Positions 8,350-15,953 of a stretch of 44,430 nt of DNA are shown here, piece by piece (positions within the stretch are counted from its first letter, which is position 1; the number at the start of each line of letters is the position of its first letter). The notes beneath the pieces were generated by a model. The model was not told the DNA's origin and made no database searches. It saw only the letters and a list, made by a program, of their open reading frames with translations. The DNA is taken from NCBI GenBank assembly GCA_902783155.1, contig CACZPR010000097.1, forward strand, positions 1-44,430. Direction: 5' to 3'. Made by a program: the position numbers and the translations under genes. The DNA is from an uncultured Spirochaetaceae bacterium. GTDB lineage: Bacteria; Spirochaetota; Spirochaetia; Treponematales; Treponemataceae.

Positions 8350-10634
8350 TGAAAAAGTGTTTAATCAATATTGCGGTGGCGGGAATCTGTGCGGTGCTCC
8401 TTTCTTCATGCGCGGAACTGTTTCAGGAAAAAGTGTCCATGGGAACAGGCTACGAGACTGCAAGCCTAACCGATGTTGTAATCCCAAAGCAGGTTATAGA
8501 GCAGCTTGACTCCCCATCGCAGATTTTTGTGTCCAACGGCGACAGTCCATCATCAATAACAGTGTCGTGGACTCCAGTAAGGGGGGCCATATCGTACAGA
8601 CTTGAGCGTGCAATAGTGACCACACCAAATGAAAATGGAAAGTTCGAGGCCCCGGACGAATCCGACTACGAGGTGATTCCGGGAACAAGCACAAGCAGCG
8701 CGACGCTTTACAACCAGACATCCTTCACGGACACAATACTTTCGCAGAACAGCATGAAGTACACCGCCCCACAGTATTCATACAGATACTACTACAGGGT
8801 CAGCGCGGAAAACTCGTTCAAGGGCTACACCCCCAGCGAATACACAACATGCGAAAATCCGGGAACACTTTTTGCCCCGCCAACCGAAATCAAGGCGACA
8901 ACAGGAAGCTCGGACACAAAGGTCTCAATCTCATGGCAGAAATCAACATCGCCGACGGTGCAGGAGTACAGCATCTACCGAAGCGAAAATGAGAACGGAA
9001 CCAACGCAACCTACCTGACAAGCGTAAAATCAAACATGACACGCTACGATGACACAATCGCGGAACAGAACAGGGGAACAGCATACTACTACACTGTTTA
9101 CGCCCAGAACCGCTCAGGAGTAAAAAGCTGTGCAGGCGCGCTCGCAATGGGATACGCAAGGGCAGAAGGAGCTCCTCCGCAGGTAACGGGTGTGCGGGTC
9201 ACAAACGGACGCGGAACATCAACGGAGTCCATAACAATCACATGGGACAACGCAGGGGCTGTAAACTATGCAGTCTACCGCTCAAGCTCCAAGGATTCCG
9301 CTCTCATGCTTTTGACGGCTGGAACCACAAGCACGACACTGGAGGACAAAAAGAATCTTTCTCCAAATGTCTACTACTATTACCAGGTGCAGGCATGGAC
9401 CCAGGACCCGAACGATCCAAACAAAAAAATCAAGGGCCAGCTTTCGGACTCGGGAAAAACTTCCACATCCCCGGCGGAAGGATTCATTTTGAGCGCACCG
9501 GAAACAGTCTCCGTAAGCAAGGGCGCAAATGGACACACGATAGCATGGTCCCCGGCACTCGGAACATCGGATGAGCAGGCCGCATACTCGTACAAAATCA
9601 TGGGAAGCAACGACCAGAGCGGAGCGTTTACCGACATAGAGACCGTGGATGCAGCAAGTCTCGGTCTTCCGTTCGACGGACTCTACTACCACCAGATTTC
9701 ATCAACATACGGCTACTACAAAATCTCAACGCTCAACAATGGTGTGGAAAGCGAGGCAAGCACGGTGACAGCCCCCGCCCCATTCGCGCCACAGAGCATA
9801 AGTGTTTCAAGAACGGCAAACCTTTCTTCGGAAATGGGAAGCGACTTTGTTTACAACGCAAACGAAGTGTTCCCGGTAAAGGTGACATGGACCGCACCAA
9901 GCGAATCTTCCGACGTGAAGGGCTACGTAGTCTACCGCTCCGACAAAAAGGACCGTGGCTACAAAAAACTTTCGGTAGGAAACGACGAGAAGACCTACAT
10001 CATAAGCGGAAACACATTCTACGACCTGAATCCAAGCGCAAGGGCAGGAAAAGTCTACTACTACAAGGTCCTTTCCGTAAACTTCCTTGACCAGGGCGCA
10101 AACTATTCTGATGTTGAATACGGCTACGGAGCCATCACCGCAAACCAGTACATGCGTGAGTACAACAAGACCATAACCAACTCGCTGAAAAAACTCACGC
10201 TCATGCACAAGAGCGGAAACACAGCAAAGCTCGGACAGGAGAGCAGGTCCGGAACATTGGGTGGAACACTTTCCTATGACGCACACGTTAGCGGAGTGAG
10301 CGGTCGAGTAATCATGAGGTACGAAAGCTATGCGGACTTCTATGTCCACGCCACAGGAAAAATTGATTCCACCCCTCTGGACTCCTCGGACGAAAGCACA
10401 CTTGGAAACGCGGGCGGAATCTACTTCATAGTGACCGGAAACACCAACACGTCCGCCGGAATGGATACCAACGGAATGATGGACGGAACGGTTGAATGTA
10501 GGGGAATGTACCCAGGCTCGGTCGTCTACGACAATGTGCAGATAAAAGGAGGGGCCGCCGGTGGTGGTTACTACATCATAAAGAGAGACGGATTCAGTTC
10601 TGAAAATGTTAGCTGGACCGTAGGAAATGAATGA
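8349..10634 (+). CDS. Fibronectin type III repeat lipoprotein
   Basis: About 761 residues. A short signal peptide ends in LLSSC, a good lipobox. Five FN3-like domains follow, each with a strand-B Trp (SWTP, SWQK, TWDN, AWSP, TWTAP) and a YYY-rich strand F. A distinct ~150-residue C-terminal domain, rich in Gly, Ser and Asn, follows. GGAGG (8337-8341) lies 7 bases before this ATG and 4 before the adjacent in-frame ATG at 8346, which overlaps the upstream stop (ATGA); either may be used. It shares its architecture with the preceding lipoprotein, so the two are probably diverged paralogues acting at the cell surface or in the periplasm. Confidence 0.88.
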   Translation: MKKCLINIAVAGICAVLLSSCAELFQEKVSMGTGYETASLTDVVIPKQVIEQLDSPSQIFVSNGDSPSSITVSWTPVRGAISYRLERAIVTTPNENGKFEAPDESDYEVIPGTSTSSATLYNQTSFTDTILSQNSMKYTAPQYSYRYYYRVSAENSFKGYTPSEYTTCENPGTLFAPPTEIKATTGSSDTKVSISWQKSTSPTVQEYSIYRSENENGTNATYLTSVKSNMTRYDDTIAEQNRGTAYYYTVYAQNRSGVKSCAGALAMGYARAEGAPPQVTGVRVTNGRGTSTESITITWDNAGAVNYAVYRSSSKDSALMLLTAGTTSTTLEDKKNLSPNVYYYYQVQAWTQDPNDPNKKIKGQLSDSGKTSTSPAEGFILSAPETVSVSKGANGHTIAWSPALGTSDEQAAYSYKIMGSNDQSGAFTDIETVDAASLGLPFDGLYYHQISSTYGYYKISTLNNGVESEASTVTAPAPFAPQSISVSRTANLSSEMGSDFVYNANEVFPVKVTWTAPSESSDVKGYVVYRSDKKDRGYKKLSVGNDEKTYIISGNTFYDLNPSARAGKVYYYKVLSVNFLDQGANYSDVEYGYGAITANQYMREYNKTITNSLKKLTLMHKSGNTAKLGQESRSGTLGGTLSYDAHVSGVSGRVIMRYESYADFYVHATGKIDSTPLDSSDESTLGNAGGIYFIVTGNTNTSAGMDTNGMMDGTVECRGMYPGSVVYDNVQIKGGAAGGGYYIIKRDGFSSENVSWTVGNE

Positions 10635-10645
10635 GAGGTAAAAAA

Positions 10646-10990
10646 ATGAAAAAGACAAAATATATTTTCGTGGCACTTTTCGCACTTTTGATTGGAATCT
10701 GCTCCACAGGTTGCTACACACCTTCCCCGCTGTACGGAACATGGGCGGACTACACTGGCGACACCATAACTTTCATGTCCGACATGTCATACAACTCAAA
10801 GGTGATTGTGAACGATGTCACCCAGCAGCAGACCGGTTCCTACGACGTGCTGATGAATGTCATTGTTTTCACCGATGAGGGCGGTTCAATCATGGAGACA
10901 GAGTGGGACATAAGGGGAAACATCCTCTACCTTACATGGACGGTCGGAAGCACAAACAAGATGCTGGTCCTATACAAGATTGCAAACTGA
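10646..10990 (+). CDS. Small lipoprotein
   Basis: A 114-residue protein. ATG 10646 is preferred because GAGAGGT lies just upstream; the frame opens 15 bases earlier. The signal peptide ends in CSTGC, a lipobox. The mature part of ~90 residues contains PLYGTW, then alternating polar and hydrophobic beta strands ending in KMLVLYK. This resembles the small lipocalin-like or DUF-type lipoproteins in which a GTW motif opens a beta-barrel or sheet, but I cannot assign a family. It is the third gene of the FN3 lipoprotein operon, 11 bases from its upstream neighbour. Confidence 0.8.
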   Translation: MKKTKYIFVALFALLIGICSTGCYTPSPLYGTWADYTGDTITFMSDMSYNSKVIVNDVTQQQTGSYDVLMNVIVFTDEGGSIMETEWDIRGNILYLTWTVGSTNKMLVLYKIAN

Positions 10991-10999
10991 GGTACGTCC

Positions 11000-11734
11000 A
11001 TGAAAAAATTTCTACTGATTTTTGCCATGTCCGTACTGATTTTTCCAATGGCATTTTCGCAGGAGGATTCCGAAGACGTGGCCCTGAACCCCAAGACAGG
11101 TTTCCCGGAGATTACGGAAAAGCCATTCCTCACCTTCGACTACGGACCTTCAGCCTCATGGGTAACGAGAGTCCAGAAGCAGACCGGGCGGAGCAATTTT
11201 GTTCTTGAAAGCACAATGGTCGGACTCTACTGCACAATGCGTCTTGAAAACATGATGCCGGTGGACAGTATGCTGAGGGTGGCGGCCTACTATCCAATGG
11301 TCAGCACATTCAACAAGGTTCCGCAGACAAGCAAGCAGACACTCCTCTACGCCTTTGACCTTTTCTATGGACCGGTGTTCGAGGCTGACATGTGGAAATA
11401 TGTGAGAATTGAATTCGCTCCGGGATTCCACTTCCTCTACCAACTTTCGGACAACTGGCACTACATGAGCGTCGGAATTGCTGGAATGCTTGGGACAGAA
11501 TTTCCAATCGCAGAGAGATGGACCGTCACGCTCAACGGGCTTGCAAGTTTTGATTACGCGAACCTCGGGACCAACGCCCAGATGTTTCCGTTCGACTACA
11601 GCTGGCAGTACCAGCTCTCACTTGGCGTTAGATACTCAAAGAAAAAGCCGAACCAGTATTCCTACATCACAAGCCGGAAGGAAGTGAAACAGACGGACAC
11701 GGTGCAAAAAACGGATGAGGAAATCGGGGAGTAA
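11000..11734 (+). CDS. Outer-membrane beta-barrel-like protein
   Basis: A 244-residue protein. A signal peptide of about 20 residues is followed by AFSQ, a type I cleavage site. The mature part is rich in aromatic, alternating strands (for example GLYCTMRLE, YVRIEFAPGFHF, YQLSLGVRYSKK), as in small outer-membrane beta-barrels, and ends in a charged tail. GAGGT lies 6 bases before the ATG. It is the last gene of the FN3 lipoprotein operon and may form the membrane-embedded partner of the lipoproteins. That role is an inference from gene order and strand pattern only. Confidence 0.75.
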   Translation: MKKFLLIFAMSVLIFPMAFSQEDSEDVALNPKTGFPEITEKPFLTFDYGPSASWVTRVQKQTGRSNFVLESTMVGLYCTMRLENMMPVDSMLRVAAYYPMVSTFNKVPQTSKQTLLYAFDLFYGPVFEADMWKYVRIEFAPGFHFLYQLSDNWHYMSVGIAGMLGTEFPIAERWTVTLNGLASFDYANLGTNAQMFPFDYSWQYQLSLGVRYSKKKPNQYSYITSRKEVKQTDTVQKTDEEIGE

Positions 11735-11760
11735 AAAAGGGTTAAACAGAAAATCGAAAA

Positions 11761-12603
11761 TCAGTCCATCACATCCATGATGCCCATGTAGGTCCCAATC
11801 ATTCCGACCGTCTGCATTATGGATGGTGTCCTTGTGTCGTCCTCGGCAATGTAGAGGCTGTACTTGTCGTCAACAATCTGCGCGACCACAGTACCCGCAG
11901 AATCAAGAATCTGGATGACCTGCCCCTTCATGTTGAACAGCTCCCTGGTCGTGCTTTTGGGTGTGTATTTTTCAACCAAATCAGGATTGTTTGAGTCGGC
12001 TCCGAACGCCGCATAGTTTTTGTCCTGGGTGATATACGCCTCGTAGGTTTCAGTTCCATCGGTCGCGGAAAAAATCTTGAGCGGAACCTTTGCGGTCTTG
12101 TTTCCATAATCCAGATACGATGTCATGGTTATCCCGCCGCAGTCCATCACCTGTATCGTGAAATTGTATTTTCCGTCCTTTTTCTTTGTTTTGAAAGTGA
12201 TTCTGGAGTACGCCTTCATGTCGCGCCAGATTACGCTCCCTTCCCAGATATAGTTCGCGCTCTTGGTGTTGCCCATGTTCGTGTTGTAGGGCTTGTTCTC
12301 CTCGTAGGATTTTTTTGCGGCCTCGTAAAGTCCCCCGTAGATTTCCAGATTCGAGCTTCCGCGTGGCTTTTTGACATCGTTTCCGGTAATGAGGCCAACT
12401 ATTGTCTGCCTTGGGTTCGCGTCGAAATCAATTTTGTTTGAGACCACAGCCTTTGTCTCAACCGGGACCGCCGCACTTTTTACGGGCTGGCTTTCATCAA
12501 TCTGGTATGAAATCCTCACGCTCCTGTTTGTGGCGCATCCTGTCAGAACAAGGGCCAGTGCAATTCCCGCGGTGGATATTTTTTTTGCCGTAAATCTTTT
12601 CAT
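11761..12603 (-). CDS. Lipoprotein of unknown function
   Basis: A 280-residue protein. The signal peptide ends in LVLTGC, a clear lipobox. The mature protein has a beta-rich middle, Lys- and Tyr-rich, and an acidic C-terminus. AAAGGA lies 7 bases before the ATG. It is the last gene of a leftward unit behind a small unknown protein and a Cache-like sensor, with 15 bases to its neighbour. The family is not recognised. Confidence 0.8.
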   Translation of the reverse strand: MKRFTAKKISTAGIALALVLTGCATNRSVRISYQIDESQPVKSAAVPVETKAVVSNKIDFDANPRQTIVGLITGNDVKKPRGSSNLEIYGGLYEAAKKSYEENKPYNTNMGNTKSANYIWEGSVIWRDMKAYSRITFKTKKKDGKYNFTIQVMDCGGITMTSYLDYGNKTAKVPLKIFSATDGTETYEAYITQDKNYAAFGADSNNPDLVEKYTPKSTTRELFNMKGQVIQILDSAGTVVAQIVDDKYSLYIAEDDTRTPSIMQTVGMIGTYMGIMDVMD

Positions 12604-12618
12604 AGAGCTTTCCTTTGC

Positions 12619-12945
12619 CTAGTAGTGGCAGACCGAATCAACAAGGGCCTTGAGCGCTGGATCCATTTTCACGGACGATGTCTCCAGATTGTTCTTGATT
12701 GTGTAGATTCCATTCTTCATAACGATGGAAGCTCCACCGTCCTGTTTTTTGCAGTTCTCTTCGGCATTGACGCCCGATTCAATATTCTCAACAGAGTTCA
12801 TCTCTTCAAAGTTTCCTTGATTCGTTTCCGTATTTTTTTTTGACTGTAGGCTGTGCAGGATTTCGATGGACCTACCCATCAGCCCGCCCCTCTGGACAGA
12901 TTTTTGAGGTATTTGAGTATTGTTAAGATTGCCGTTGTCATCCAT
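12619..12945 (-). CDS. Small hypothetical protein
   Basis: A 108-residue soluble, hydrophilic protein rich in Asn, Gln and Glu. The C-terminal 30 residues (SSVKMDPALKALVDSVCHY region) look helical. The frame is open further upstream, overlapping the previous gene. ATG 12945 is used here, but a TTG at 12957 has GGAG 5 bases before it and may be the real start. A later ATG at 12879 also has GAGGGG upstream. It lies between the sensor and the lipoprotein in one transcription unit. Size and composition recall small anti-sigma or adaptor proteins, but no motif supports that. Confidence 0.6.
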   Translation of the reverse strand: MDDNGNLNNTQIPQKSVQRGGLMGRSIEILHSLQSKKNTETNQGNFEEMNSVENIESGVNAEENCKKQDGGASIVMKNGIYTIKNNLETSSVKMDPALKALVDSVCHY

Positions 12946-12976
12946 ACACGCACCCAATCCCGCTCCGTCCAGTACG

Positions 12977-14755
12977 CTACCTGTCCTTCCAAAAACTCTC
13001 GTCCTCGTCATCCAGGTCGTCAAACCTGGGTGTCCCGATTTCATCGTCCGAAAGAAAACCGTCGCGCCATGTAACGGATTTCTTTTCCTGAAGCTCCACC
13101 TGACTCAGCTGCTCCTCTTCCTCCGGGGAAAGTTCCTCCAAATCAAAAGGCTCGGCCTCCACCGGGGACCTGTCGTCTGCAAGCGGATCAACAAAATCGT
13201 CAATGCGTGGAATGCCCAGGTCATCCTCACTCTCGGGGATTTCCTCAAGCTCCTCCACGTCGTCACTTTCTATATCATCGGGGATTTCCTCAAGCTCCTC
13301 GACATCTTCTGAATCATCAACTTCGCTCAATTCTTCAAGTTCTCCTTCTGGTTCATCAGCTGATTCAAGGGTCTCCACGTCCTCTACTTCCTCCAATTCA
13401 TCCAAATCACCGTCAAGTTCGGAATTATTCACGGCAGTCTGCACCGGTCCAGAGATTCCAGACGGTTCCTGCTGTGCCGTAAGATTTTCAAGCGTCGCCC
13501 TGTATCCACCGCTGACCAGATGCATAAAGTCATTCCAGCTGCGGTCAAGGGCCTCGGATATTTCCTTGCTGTGCTTTTTACCGGTGATTCCAAGACTCTT
13601 CACAATCTCCGCGTTCACATCCTGCTTCCGGAGGGACACCTGTTTTTCAAGAGCCTTCCAGTCGTCGGTGTCACGATGCTCAAGGTACTCACGGAAAAGC
13701 GCCATCTCAAATTTATGCACCCTCTCGCGGATTATGACCGAATCGTCATGCCTGAAATTGAAGAGGATGAATATAATCAGGAACAGAGTTATGAAAAGAC
13801 AGAGCAGGAGCAGGACTTTTTCGGTCTCTGAAAACAAAAACTCCGACTCATGGCAAATCCAGCCAATCTTTCCGTAGCGGCACTGGGTCCCTGTCACCAA
13901 AATCAAAATGTCGTCGCTGTCCGTCTGCACAATAGGCTCGGAGCCATAACGCCTTGACGACCAGTTTTTGAGGATGGATTTTGAAAGCAGGTCGCGCCCA
14001 ACGTTCGGCATTCCAAACACAAAACCGGAATTGCCAGCGGTCTGGGTGTTGGCCTCCTCGTTCACGTCTGAAACAATCTTTAGCCTGGTGTTGAGTGGAA
14101 CAAGGTTTTCCGCAACAATCTGCCGGACAAATTCGGTGGGCTCCACATAGAAGACCAATGAGCCCCGGTGGGCCGTGTATTTGTCAAAATATGGAAGAGA
14201 AAAAATGATTCTCTCGCGCACGGAGTCCAGATAGATTCCGACCCTCGACGCAAGTTCCTCGACCGTCTTTGTGTATTCGCCATTGTCGGCCACGGATATG
14301 AATCCAACAGGAATCTCGTTCAGGTCAGAATAGTTTCTGAAGGAAATAAGCTCCTCGGATTTTGACAGGACATCCCCCGGATATGTGCTGAAGTGGATGT
14401 GGTTCCCGTCGTCCTCAATCAGGCGGATTCCATCAAGGCCTGGATTTTTTTCCATGAGTTCCCCGGTCATCCGCTCGCGCTCCTCAATGTCGGTCACGGT
14501 GACATCCCTTTCGATGAAGCTGCGGGACCTTTCGTCCATTGCATAGGCAGCGAAGGATTTTACCATCGCGTCGGTGTAGCTGTCATAATACGAGCCGATA
14601 GAGTCCAGAGTCCGCGTGACATTGTTGACAACCCTTGGCTGGTAGTAGTGCATCTCCACATACCTGAACCCGCCAAAGACCGCGACCAGAGAAACCGCTG
14701 TAAATATTATAATAGTAAGCAACAGGCTCAGTGCCGTCCTGTGTGAAGCCTTCAC
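12977..14755 (-). CDS. Membrane sensor with Cache-like outer domain and acidic repeat tail
   Basis: About 592 residues from GTG 14755, chosen because GGAG lies 7 bases upstream; the frame opens at 14788. It has one N-terminal membrane segment (about 8-28), a ~300-residue outer domain typical in size and layout of a double Cache ligand-binding domain, a second membrane segment (about 320-342), a helical cytoplasmic part, and a long tail rich in Glu and Asp. The tail carries repeats of the form VEELEEIP. There is no HAMP, kinase, methyl-accepting or cyclase domain, so the output is unusual. It heads a unit with a small unknown protein and a lipoprotein. Assignment of the outer domain rests on topology, not on a sure motif. 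Confidence 0.75.
   Translation of the reverse strand: MKASHRTALSLLLTIIIFTAVSLVAVFGGFRYVEMHYYQPRVVNNVTRTLDSIGSYYDSYTDAMVKSFAAYAMDERSRSFIERDVTVTDIEERERMTGELMEKNPGLDGIRLIEDDGNHIHFSTYPGDVLSKSEELISFRNYSDLNEIPVGFISVADNGEYTKTVEELASRVGIYLDSVRERIIFSLPYFDKYTAHRGSLVFYVEPTEFVRQIVAENLVPLNTRLKIVSDVNEEANTQTAGNSGFVFGMPNVGRDLLSKSILKNWSSRRYGSEPIVQTDSDDILILVTGTQCRYGKIGWICHESEFLFSETEKVLLLLCLFITLFLIIFILFNFRHDDSVIIRERVHKFEMALFREYLEHRDTDDWKALEKQVSLRKQDVNAEIVKSLGITGKKHSKEISEALDRSWNDFMHLVSGGYRATLENLTAQQEPSGISGPVQTAVNNSELDGDLDELEEVEDVETLESADEPEGELEELSEVDDSEDVEELEEIPDDIESDDVEELEEIPESEDDLGIPRIDDFVDPLADDRSPVEAEPFDLEELSPEEEEQLSQVELQEKKSVTWRDGFLSDDEIGTPRFDDLDDEDESFWKDR
13234..13300 (-). repeat. 22-bp direct repeat encoding the EELEEIP module
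   Basis: Two identical 22-base copies at 13234-13255 and 13279-13300, 45 bases apart, lie inside the acidic tail of the sensor gene. The unit is 15 codons, so changes in copy number would keep the frame and only alter tail length. Confidence 0.8.
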
Positions 14756-14881
14756 ATTTATACTCCGTTCGGGTTTTCCAGAAAACACTCCCAGTTTCCG
14801 AAAACACCCCTACCTTCTGTTTTTCGGCAGATTCGGAACAATAGTTAAGGGAGGAGTTTTGGAGGCATCCCCCGGACGAAT

Positions 14882-15316
14882 CTAGCTGTAGTCCACCAGG
14901 TCAAACACATCGAACACCGCAAAATCGGAAGGATTGGCCGTGACGATTGAGAACACTCCGCTTGAAATGTACGAGGCCGCCATCTGGGTGTCGTTGATTC
15001 TGTTTCGACCAAGCCTGTGCATAGAAAGCCATGTCACTGCCCTCTTGAACGAAGCGTCGCACGGATAAAGGACACGCACCCTGTCAAGATTACACCACTC
15101 GTCGATTACTGAAAGAGCCTCCTGCATGGAAAAAGGATTTTCAAAACGCCTTGCATCCGTTATGACATGCAGAAATTCGTTGAAGCAATTGTAGTACACA
15201 GCAAGCTCCACAGCCGGATCAGAAACTTTCCCGCGGAAAAGGGAAAGCGCATTTGAATGTCTGGGCGAATCTTCCCAATAGAGATCAATAAGAAAACAGC
15301 TGTCGAGTCCTATCAA
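14882..15316 (-). CDS. vapC: PIN-domain ribonuclease toxin (VapC-type)
   Basis: About 144 residues from TTG 15316. The frame is open to ATG 15352, but the TTG overlaps the antitoxin stop (TTGA), has GGGGG 7 bases upstream, and gives the classic VapC opening MIGLDSCFLIDL. Conserved acidic residues expected of a PIN nuclease are present: the Asp in LDS, the Glu in NEF (near 44), the Asp in INDTQMAA, and Asp in TANPSDF. PIN toxins cut RNA, often tRNA or rRNA, in a metal-dependent way. It sits directly behind a ribbon-helix-helix antitoxin under the same autoregulated promoter. The target is not predictable from sequence. Confidence 0.85.
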   Translation of the reverse strand: MIGLDSCFLIDLYWEDSPRHSNALSLFRGKVSDPAVELAVYYNCFNEFLHVITDARRFENPFSMQEALSVIDEWCNLDRVRVLYPCDASFKRAVTWLSMHRLGRNRINDTQMAASYISSGVFSIVTANPSDFAVFDVFDLVDYS

Positions 15317-15591
15317 ATCCTTACCCCCGACGAAAGAAAATCTTCCCTCCATGATGAATCGGATATAAAATCTTTCGCACCGCTTTTAAGGCGCACAGTC
15401 CGCTCAAAACACAAATCCGAAAGCGATTTTTTTGCACCAAAGTTTTCTTCAGCATACAACTCCATGGCATTCCGCACCAGCTCCGCAGCCGTACCACCAC
15501 ACCTGGCAGCCTGCAGCTGATATTTGACATAGAGCTGGTCCGGCAGATAGAGAGTCACCGGCTTCATCTTTATTTTTGTCGTGCCAATCAT
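15313..15591 (-). CDS. vapB: Ribbon-helix-helix antitoxin (VapB-type)
   Basis: About 92 residues from ATG 15591, or 84 from ATG 15567. The segment KPVTLYLPDQLYVKYQ (about 10-25) is a ribbon-helix-helix strand and first helix, followed by AAELVRNAMELYAEEN as the second helix. The C-terminal ~45 residues should bind and block the PIN toxin encoded next. The -10 box ends 6 bases before ATG 15591, so translation from that ATG would be leaderless; no good ribosome-binding site precedes either start. The promoter lies inside a perfect 11-bp inverted repeat, the expected autorepression site. Confidence 0.82.
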   Translation of the reverse strand: MIGTTKIKMKPVTLYLPDQLYVKYQLQAARCGGTAAELVRNAMELYAEENFGAKKSLSDLCFERTVRLKSGAKDFISDSSWREDFLSSGVRI

Positions 15592-15622
15592 ACATATATA
15601 ATAAGCCGCAAATATATGTATG
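15589..15622. promoter_or_regulatory. Operator dyad of the vapBC promoter
   Basis: CATACATATAT (15589-15599) and ATATATGTATG (15612-15622) form a perfect 11-bp inverted repeat with 12 bases between. It overlaps the end of the -35, the whole -10 and the vapB start codon itself. Ribbon-helix-helix antitoxins commonly bind such palindromes, so VapB or VapBC binding here would block RNA polymerase. Confidence 0.65.
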
Positions 15623-15626
15623 TCAA
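15598..15626 (-). promoter_or_regulatory. vapBC promoter
   Basis: On the minus strand: TTGACA (15626-15621), a 17-base spacer and TATTAT (15603-15598), then 6 bases before ATG 15591. This is a near-consensus promoter whose predicted start coincides with the start codon. Confidence 0.7.
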
Positions 15627-15633
15627 GATTTTT

Positions 15634-15663
15634 TTGACCAATCGCCCAAATCCATGGTACAAT
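15634..15663 (+). promoter_or_regulatory. Promoter abutting the TSCPD gene
   Basis: TTGACC (15634-15639), an 18-base spacer and TACAAT (15658-15663), then 7 bases before ATG 15671. Its -35 is 7 bases from the -35 of the divergent vapBC promoter, so VapB binding could affect both. Confidence 0.55.
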
Positions 15664-15670
15664 CTGCCAC

Positions 15671-15916
15671 ATGGAAGAAATAACATACAGAACAACAGGA
15701 ACCTGCGCCAGGGAAATACGTTTTACGCGCGACGGGGACACAATCAGGAACATCTCTTTTGAGGGCGGGTGCAACGGAAACCTCAAGGCAATATCAAAAC
15801 TCTGCGAAGGGATGAAAGCGAGCGACATTGCACGGATTCTCGGAGGAAACCTCTGTGGCTCCCGGGGAACATCCTGCGCCGACCAGCTTGCCAGGGCCGT
15901 GATGACCAATGCTTAA
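15671..15916 (+). CDS. TSCPD domain protein (TIGR03905-like)
   Basis: An 81-residue protein. The features of this short family are visible: GTCAREI near the start, FEGGCNGNLKAI in the middle, and CGSRGTSCADQLARAV near the end, where most members have TSCPD instead of TSCAD. Four cysteines (near residues 12, 34, 62 and 69) could bind a metal. The same domain occurs at the end of class II ribonucleotide reductases, but the function of stand-alone copies is unknown. It is divergent from vapBC and followed 37 bases later by a GGDEF gene with its own promoter. Confidence 0.88.
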   Translation: MEEITYRTTGTCAREIRFTRDGDTIRNISFEGGCNGNLKAISKLCEGMKASDIARILGGNLCGSRGTSCADQLARAVMTNA

Positions 15917-15919
15917 AAT

Positions 15920-15947
15920 TTGACAAATACCAAAAATGCTTTAGAAT
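15920..15947 (+). promoter_or_regulatory. Promoter abutting the GGDEF gene
   Basis: TTGACA (15920-15925), a 16-base spacer and TAGAAT (15942-15947), then 6 bases (TGAGGA) before ATG 15954. The predicted start is the A of the ATG. Confidence 0.6.
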
Positions 15948-15953
15948 TGAGGA

